From NCBI GenBank assembly GCA_002369495.1, contig DFFD01000255.1, forward strand, positions 5,310 to 16,134: 10,825 nucleotides of DNA, given 5' to 3'. Positions 6,766-10,825 of this stretch are shown piece by piece. A program made the position numbers and the translations under genes. Source of the stretch: Lachnospiraceae bacterium UBA3785. Its GTDB lineage: Bacteria; Bacillota; Clostridia; Lachnospirales; Lachnospiraceae. The first letter of the stretch is position 1. Each line of letters begins with the position of its first letter. The notes beneath the pieces are model-generated. The model made no database searches and was not told the DNA's origin. It saw only the letters and a list, made by a program, of their open reading frames with translations.

Positions 6766-8172
6766 ATGAAAAAAAGGCTCTTTTTAAAATTCATCGCGGT
6801 CTATGTGCTGCTGGCCGTCGTCGAGCTGCTCGTCATCACCTCTCTGGGACGGCAGCTCGTTTTTGACACGCTCGTAAAGAACCGGGCGGAGGGACTCTAC
6901 GCGGAAGCCGGCAAAGCCGCCACGCTCAGGGTCTACGGCTACCTCTCGGGGGAGACCTCCGAGGACAACGCCTACACAAGTCTCGTCCTCGCTTCCACCG
7001 TCACCGGGGGCACGATCCGCGTGATCGGGACCGACGGAACCGTGCTCCTGAACACGGCAGACGTGCTGAGAAAAGAAGACCGGCCGGTCATCGAATCCTT
7101 CAACTATGCCGCTTTCGGCCCCAAATACTACGAGATCAGCACCTTCTTCGGCCAGTATGACGAGGAGGTGCTCTCCGTCATGTACCCGGTCACCGGAAGC
7201 TTCCAGACACGCGGCTACATTGCGATCAGCCTGCCCCTTGCGGAGATCGAGGAGGAGACCGGCGGGATCATGCGCTCCTTCATCATCGTCGGGGCTGTCA
7301 ATTTCGGGCTTTCGTTCGTCATTCTGCTGGTCCTTGCAATTTCCGTATATGCGCCTCTCCGGAAGGTCATCCTCGGGGCCCAGGCCTTCGCCTCGGGCGA
7401 CCTGGCCCACAAGATCGACGTTGAGAAGAACGATGAGATGGGCTACCTCGCGGATACGCTGAACGTCATGGCCGCGGAGCTTAAGAAAAACGAAGAGTAC
7501 CAGAAAAAATTCATCTCCAACGTGAGCCACGACTTCCGCTCTCCGCTCACCTCGATCAAAGGTTTCACCGAGGCGATGACGGACGGAACGATCCCGCCGG
7601 AGCTGCACGGAAAATACCTCGGCATCATCGCGCAGGAGACCGAACGGCTGGAGAAGCTCACCAACTCCGTCCTGACCCTCGAAAATATGGACGCCGGGAA
7701 GGGCACCCTGAATAAGTCTGTCTTCGACATCAACAGCCTGCTCAAAAAGACCGCGGCGGTCTTCGAGGGCAGCTGCCGCAAAAAAAAGATCAGCATCAGC
7801 CTGGTGCTGACCGGACACACGCTCAATGTTAATGCAGACCGCGAAAAAATCGAGCAGGTCATCTACAACCTGCTCGACAATGCGGTCAAATTCAGCAATA
7901 AGAGCTCCGAAATCAAGCTGGAGACCACGATCCGCCACGGAAAATGCGAGATTTCCGTAAAAGACGAGGGCTGCGGCATCCCGGCCGCGGAGCTCTCCCG
8001 CATCTGGGACCGTTTCTACAAGAGCGATTCCTCGCGCGGCAAGGACCGGAAAGGGTCCGGCCTCGGTCTTTCGATCGTGAAGGAGATCATCTCCGCCCAC
8101 GACCAGACGATCAGCGTCGTCAGCACCGAAAATGTCGGCACCGAATTCGTCTTCACGCTGGACCTTGCGTGA
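6766..8172 (+). CDS. Membrane sensor histidine kinase
   Basis: A 468-residue sensor kinase, partner of the response regulator just upstream. Transmembrane helix 1 spans about residues 6-27. An extracellular sensor region follows, about 29-168, of no family I can name. Transmembrane helix 2 is about 172-194, then a HAMP linker to about 245. The HisKA domain has phosphoacceptor His255 in NVSHDFRSPLTS. The ATPase domain has its N box NLLDN (368-372), G1 DEGCG (from 400) and G2 GSGLGLS (from 430). Everything needed for autophosphorylation is present. GGAG at 6753-6756 is 9 bases from the ATG, and a GC hairpin precedes it. The 3' end overlaps the convergent AIRS_C gene by 20 bases, so there is no separate terminator. 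It is PhoR/WalK-like in layout; the signal is unknown. Confidence 0.93.
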   Translation: MKKRLFLKFIAVYVLLAVVELLVITSLGRQLVFDTLVKNRAEGLYAEAGKAATLRVYGYLSGETSEDNAYTSLVLASTVTGGTIRVIGTDGTVLLNTADVLRKEDRPVIESFNYAAFGPKYYEISTFFGQYDEEVLSVMYPVTGSFQTRGYIAISLPLAEIEEETGGIMRSFIIVGAVNFGLSFVILLVLAISVYAPLRKVILGAQAFASGDLAHKIDVEKNDEMGYLADTLNVMAAELKKNEEYQKKFISNVSHDFRSPLTSIKGFTEAMTDGTIPPELHGKYLGIIAQETERLEKLTNSVLTLENMDAGKGTLNKSVFDINSLLKKTAAVFEGSCRKKKISISLVLTGHTLNVNADREKIEQVIYNLLDNAVKFSNKSSEIKLETTIRHGKCEISVKDEGCGIPAAELSRIWDRFYKSDSSRGKDRKGSGLGLSIVKEIISAHDQTISVVSTENVGTEFVFTLDLA

Positions 8173-8686
8173 ACGGATATGCCCCGGGAATCTTTAAAAG
8201 CTCCTCCGGCTGCTCCCGGTCGAGATAGCGGACCCGCTCTCCGTTCAGGATGAGCATGCCAGGTCCCGGCGTGAGGGAGCCGATCACGGCTGCGGGGGTT
8301 TTCATTTTCCGGAGCGTCTCAAGATAGGTTTCCGCCTGCTCCGGGACGACCAGATACGCGCTCTCCGACAGCGCATAATAAGGGTTCAGATCATAGAGTT
8401 CCAGGATCTCGATCGTCTCCTGACGGACCGGGATCTTTTTTATGTCAACCTCAAGGCCGGTGCTCAGAGCCTCCCCCATCCGCCGGAGCGCCGAAAATAT
8501 CCCGCCCTCGCCGATCCTCGCAAAGTAGACGGTCCCCCCGGACGGAGGTGTCGGCCCCGGCCGGACCGCTTCCCGGGCGGAGCGCATGAAAAAGGAAGGG
8601 AACCTTATCTCAAGTTCCCCTCCCTTAAGTTCCATGATGCGTTTTTGCGCCTCCGCGGCACAGTAACCCACTGTGATGATCTGCAT
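8153..8686 (-). CDS. Stand-alone AIRS_C-domain protein (HypE/PurM C-terminal-like)
   Basis: A 177-residue protein whose residues from about 50 to 150 resemble the C-terminal domain of the AIR synthase superfamily, especially HypE. The matching stretches are EGGIFSALRRMGEALSTGLEVDI, then KIPVRQETIEILELYDLNPYYALSESAYLVV, then AAVIGSLTPG. Full-length HypE proteins (roughly 330 residues) also have an N-terminal ATP-binding domain and a C-terminal cysteine that carries the thiocarboxamide; both are absent here. The first 50 residues are not recognised. Enzymatic HypE activity is therefore unlikely; a binding or regulatory role is possible. The start at 8686 is 1 base from the stop of the VanW gene. 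Its GGAG (8693-8696) lies inside that gene's 3' end, 6 bases from the ATG, so translation is probably coupled. The 3' end overlaps the kinase gene tail to tail. The domain call is moderate; function is unknown. Confidence 0.7.
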   Translation of the reverse strand: MQIITVGYCAAEAQKRIMELKGGELEIRFPSFFMRSAREAVRPGPTPPSGGTVYFARIGEGGIFSALRRMGEALSTGLEVDIKKIPVRQETIEILELYDLNPYYALSESAYLVVPEQAETYLETLRKMKTPAAVIGSLTPGPGMLILNGERVRYLDREQPEELLKIPGAYPFTQGPA

Positions 8687-8687
8687 G

Positions 8688-10196
8688 TTATTCTCCGGCG
8701 GCTGCCGCCGCGAGCTCCGCGTCCATGGTCGTCATCCGGAACGTGATGTTGTGTTCCGCGAACGCCCGCTGCACCATCTCAAGGCTCTCCGTCTCGAAGG
8801 CTGCCCGCAGGTCTGCAAGGAGCTCCTCGTCAGCCCCGGCCGTCCCGACCGTGTATTTCGCCGGGGACATGCTGTACTCGCTCGCGTTGTACCAGTCATT
8901 CGATTCAATCACTTCATCGATATAGACTTCCTTGTAAACTTCCGCCGCCATGCCGCGGTGCGGGTCCTGGTCGAGCCGGATGTAGCCGGCCGGCTTCTCC
9001 GGATCCTCCGTGAAGGAGTCCGTCGCGGGCGTCTCGGAGAGGACCAGCGAGCGGTAGACGACCTTCCGGTTCTCCGGCCTCGTCTCAAGCCCGTAGATAT
9101 CGAAATGCAGGACCGTCCCGGCGACATAGCCCTTGATGTAGATCGGTGCGGATGTGCTGTTCGTGAAGGTAAAATCCTTGCCGCCCTCCTCGGAAATCGC
9201 CGCATCCTTGGACGGATCCACGTACCCGACGACCATCGAGTGCGAGTAGCGCTCATCCACGGTGAGCTCAGCGGCCATCACGGCCTGGTAGAGCGTCGTC
9301 GAGACCTGGCAGATGCCGCCGCCGTAGGTGTCGACGACATTTCCCTCCTCGTAGGAGTGCGCCAGCTCATAGCCATTGTTCGCCGTGAACGGCACGAGAT
9401 GCTCGAGCGTCGAAAAGCTCTCCCCGGGGTAGAGCATGTAGTTCGACAGGAGCTTCACCGCGTTCCGGATATTTTTCATGCGCTCATCGTTCGAGCCCAC
9501 CGCGTCCGTCTCGCCGCTTCCGATCTTGTCCCGGATCTTCAGCAGCTCCTCCTTGTCGCCGCCCGGCTCCACGCTCTCCGTGCTGAGAGAGGTCCGCGGC
9601 TCGCCCTCCTGCCAGCCGGACGTCAGGTACACCATCAGCTTGCTGAAGGCGGCCGTCTCGTCCATGGAAAGGCCCGGCGTCCCGTCCTTCACGTACGGCG
9701 TCGTCCCCTCAAAGGACAGTTCGCAGTTGACCGGGGCGACGTAGATCGAGTCCCTTATATTTGAAATAAACGACCGGATGCACCCGACATCGTAGGACCT
9801 GTCGATCGAAAGCCTGCATCCGCCCGTCTCAATATCCTTCTTCACTTTATAGCGGGAAATGAGATTCCCGGACACGCCCAGCCTCATCGCTTCTCTGACC
9901 ACGTCCGGGTTATCCCAGGTAAATCCCAGCTCCGCGACAGGGATCGTAAATTCCCTGCCGTCGCATTCAACCGTGAGCGTGCTTGTCTCAAGCGAGCTCA
10001 CAAACTCCTTCACGGCGCTCTCCGCCTCCTCGTACGTAAGGCCGGAGACGTCGACCGTCCCGATCGTGACCCCGTCCGGGATCCGATCGACATCGTCATC
10101 CGCGAGTGCCGGTGCCACCAGAGTAAGGATCATGGTGATGACCAGTATGAAGGCGATCACGGCAACGACGATGCGCTGCATTTTTCTGTCCATCAT
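8688..10196 (-). CDS. VanW-family exported protein (YoaR-like)
   Basis: A 502-residue surface protein. An N-terminal hydrophobic segment (about residues 9-28) is followed by APALA, suggesting signal-peptide cleavage after Ala32, or else a membrane anchor. Residues about 75-185 resemble the PG_binding_4 domain often paired with VanW or L,D-transpeptidases. The VanW domain follows at about 255-390, with YPGESFSTLEHL, then GNVVDTYGGGICQVSTTLY (Cys296) and RYSHSMVVGYV. The C-terminal 100 residues are not assigned. VanW occurs in vanB-type glycopeptide resistance clusters but is not itself the resistance enzyme, and its function is unknown; there are no van genes here. The start at 10196 is preferred over Met codons at 10193 and 10181 because GGAGG (10209-10205) is 8 bases upstream. 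It lies downstream of glyA and is coupled to the AIRS_C gene. A role in cell-wall metabolism is inferred. Confidence 0.88.
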   Translation of the reverse strand: MMDRKMQRIVVAVIAFILVITMILTLVAPALADDDVDRIPDGVTIGTVDVSGLTYEEAESAVKEFVSSLETSTLTVECDGREFTIPVAELGFTWDNPDVVREAMRLGVSGNLISRYKVKKDIETGGCRLSIDRSYDVGCIRSFISNIRDSIYVAPVNCELSFEGTTPYVKDGTPGLSMDETAAFSKLMVYLTSGWQEGEPRTSLSTESVEPGGDKEELLKIRDKIGSGETDAVGSNDERMKNIRNAVKLLSNYMLYPGESFSTLEHLVPFTANNGYELAHSYEEGNVVDTYGGGICQVSTTLYQAVMAAELTVDERYSHSMVVGYVDPSKDAAISEEGGKDFTFTNSTSAPIYIKGYVAGTVLHFDIYGLETRPENRKVVYRSLVLSETPATDSFTEDPEKPAGYIRLDQDPHRGMAAEVYKEVYIDEVIESNDWYNASEYSMSPAKYTVGTAGADEELLADLRAAFETESLEMVQRAFAEHNITFRMTTMDAELAAAAAGE

Positions 10197-10210
10197 TGGA
10201 AAATCCTCCG

Positions 10211-10235
10211 GCGGGGCAGGCAGAGCCTGCCCCGT
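10211..10235 (-). promoter_or_regulatory. 10-bp GC hairpin between glyA and the VanW gene
   Basis: CGGGGCAGGC (10212-10221) and GCCTGCCCCG (10225-10234) pair perfectly around a 3-base loop, with a further G-T pair at 10211/10235 on the plus strand. On the minus strand it lies 2 bases before the VanW gene's GGAGG. Only a delayed TTTT follows (in GGATTTTCC), so it could be a leaky terminator or attenuator for glyA, or a translational or stability element. Confidence 0.55.
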
Positions 10236-10240
10236 CCTTC

Positions 10241-10825
10241 TCAGTCGAGCGGATACTTATCCGTCAGTTCCCTGACAATGGCTTTCGCCTTGTCGATATT
10301 TTCCTCGCCGGCGAGGACCAGGGCGATCGCCTCGGCGACCCTGTCCATATCGTCCTCCTTCATGCCGCGGGTCGTGACGGACGGCGTTCCGAGACGGATG
10401 CCGGAAGTCACGAACGGCGAGCGCGGGTCGCGCGGGACCGTGTTTTTATTTGCCGTAATGTTCGCAGCGTCGAGGCGGGCCTCCAGCTCCTTGCCGGTGA
10501 TCTCGAGACCCCGGAGGTCGATCAGCATGAGGTGATTGTCCGTGCCGCCGCTCACGATGTTGACGCCGCGCTTCATAAGCCCGCTGCAGAGGGCCTGGGC
10601 GTTCCTGACGATCTGTTCGGCGTAAGCCTTGTACTCCGGCTGCATGTCCTCCTTCAGCATGACCGCCTTGGCGGCGATGACGTGCATGAGCGGGCCGCCC
10701 TGGGAGCCCGGGAAGATCGCCTTGTTCAGCTTGTGCTCCTTCGCGAACTCAGCGGAGGAGAGGATCATGCCGCCGCGCGGACCACGGAGCGTCTTGTGGG
10801 TCGTGGTCGTCACAACGTGCGCATA
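10241..10825 (-). CDS. glyA: Serine hydroxymethyltransferase, C-terminal part (truncated by window edge)
   Basis: A cytoplasmic PLP enzyme that interconverts serine plus tetrahydrofolate with glycine plus methylene-tetrahydrofolate, the main source of one-carbon units. The last 194 residues are present. They begin at [19 protein letters not shown], which holds the PLP-binding lysine (codon 10793-10795), and continue through [18 protein letters not shown], a [13 protein letters not shown] segment and NKNTVPRD...[14 protein letters not shown], all family hallmarks. The C-terminus KYPLD is typical. The gene enters from beyond 10825, so its promoter is not visible. It reads into the VanW gene across a 44-base gap holding a strong hairpin. 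Confidence 0.97.
   Translation of the reverse strand, partial: YAHVVTTTTHKTLRGPRGGMILSSAEFAKEHKLNKAIFPGSQGGPLMHVIAAKAVMLKEDMQPEYKAYAEQIVRNAQALCSGLMKRGVNIVSGGTDNHLMLIDLRGLEITGKELEARLDAANITANKNTVPRDPRSPFVTSGIRLGTPSVTTRGMKEDDMDRVAEAIALVLAGEENIDKAKAIVRELTDKYPLD

Noticed and set aside
6784..8100. A 438-codon minus-strand frame opposite the histidine kinase
   Set aside because: The plus strand encodes a complete kinase with all boxes; the antisense product is low-complexity Asp/Glu/Arg/Val text with no family resemblance.
8184..8219. CCGGGA/TCCCGG inverted repeat as a terminator for the kinase operon
   Set aside because: Only 6 pairs around a 24-base loop with no T-run, and it lies inside the convergent coding sequence.
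8673..9764. A 363-codon plus-strand frame opposite the VanW gene
   Set aside because: It is a shadow of the VanW coding strand, with no ribosome site and Arg/Val-rich composition.
8688..10196. Vancomycin-resistance determinant because of the VanW domain
   Set aside because: No vanH/A/B/X/Y or vanR/S partners are in the window (the two-component pair is in a separate convergent unit), and VanW proteins are common in Clostridia without resistance.

Overview
The window reads as ordinary chromosome from a fairly GC-rich anaerobic Firmicute. Gene content and protein style point to the Lachnospiraceae (class Clostridia): a clostridial-type GlgC, an SseB-domain protein with an acidic N-terminus, a compact GH31 alpha-glucosidase like the one from Blautia/Ruminococcus obeum, MutS2 with a C-terminal Smr domain, a VanW/YoaR-type wall protein, and strong AGGAGG-type ribosome binding sites. 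This placement is an inference from protein resemblance, not from a search. I saw no mobile element, CRISPR array, tRNA or rRNA.

Layout. Left block, minus strand: the 5' end of glgC (cut by the window edge at 1), preceded by a 288-base gap, then an SseB-family gene (681-1433). The gap holds a strong hairpin terminator, a larger set of nested and competing inverted repeats, and a promoter for glgC. Positions 1434-1687 are a divergent promoter region serving the SseB gene (minus) and the GH31 gene (plus). Middle block, plus strand: GH31 glucosidase (1688-3598), mutS2 (3640-6009), an OmpR/PhoB-type response regulator (6019-6729) and its histidine kinase (6766-8172). The gaps are 41, 9 and 36 bases, so this is probably one operon or two overlapping ones. 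Right block, minus strand: the 3' part of glyA (10241-10825, cut by the window edge), a VanW-family exported protein (8688-10196), and a small stand-alone AIRS_C (HypE/PurM C-terminal-like) protein (8153-8686). These are tightly packed, with a 1-base gap between the last two. The last gene overlaps the kinase tail to tail by 20 bases.

Function. glgC (glycogen synthesis) and the GH31 enzyme (probable isomaltose-type alpha-glucoside breakdown) are the carbohydrate genes. MutS2 handles collided ribosomes and/or recombination intermediates. The two-component system is complete and should be functional, but its signal is unknown. glyA feeds one-carbon metabolism. VanW and the AIRS_C protein have no firm function.

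The most noteworthy signals are in RNA and expression architecture. There is an attenuator-like set of competing helices upstream of glgC. A possible leader ORF ends in an ATGA overlap with the GH31 start. GC-rich hairpins lie 1-2 bases upstream of the Shine-Dalgarno of the kinase and vanW genes, and a two-tier hairpin lies 1 base upstream of the SD-less mutS2 start. I found no convincing wholly new multi-gene system.
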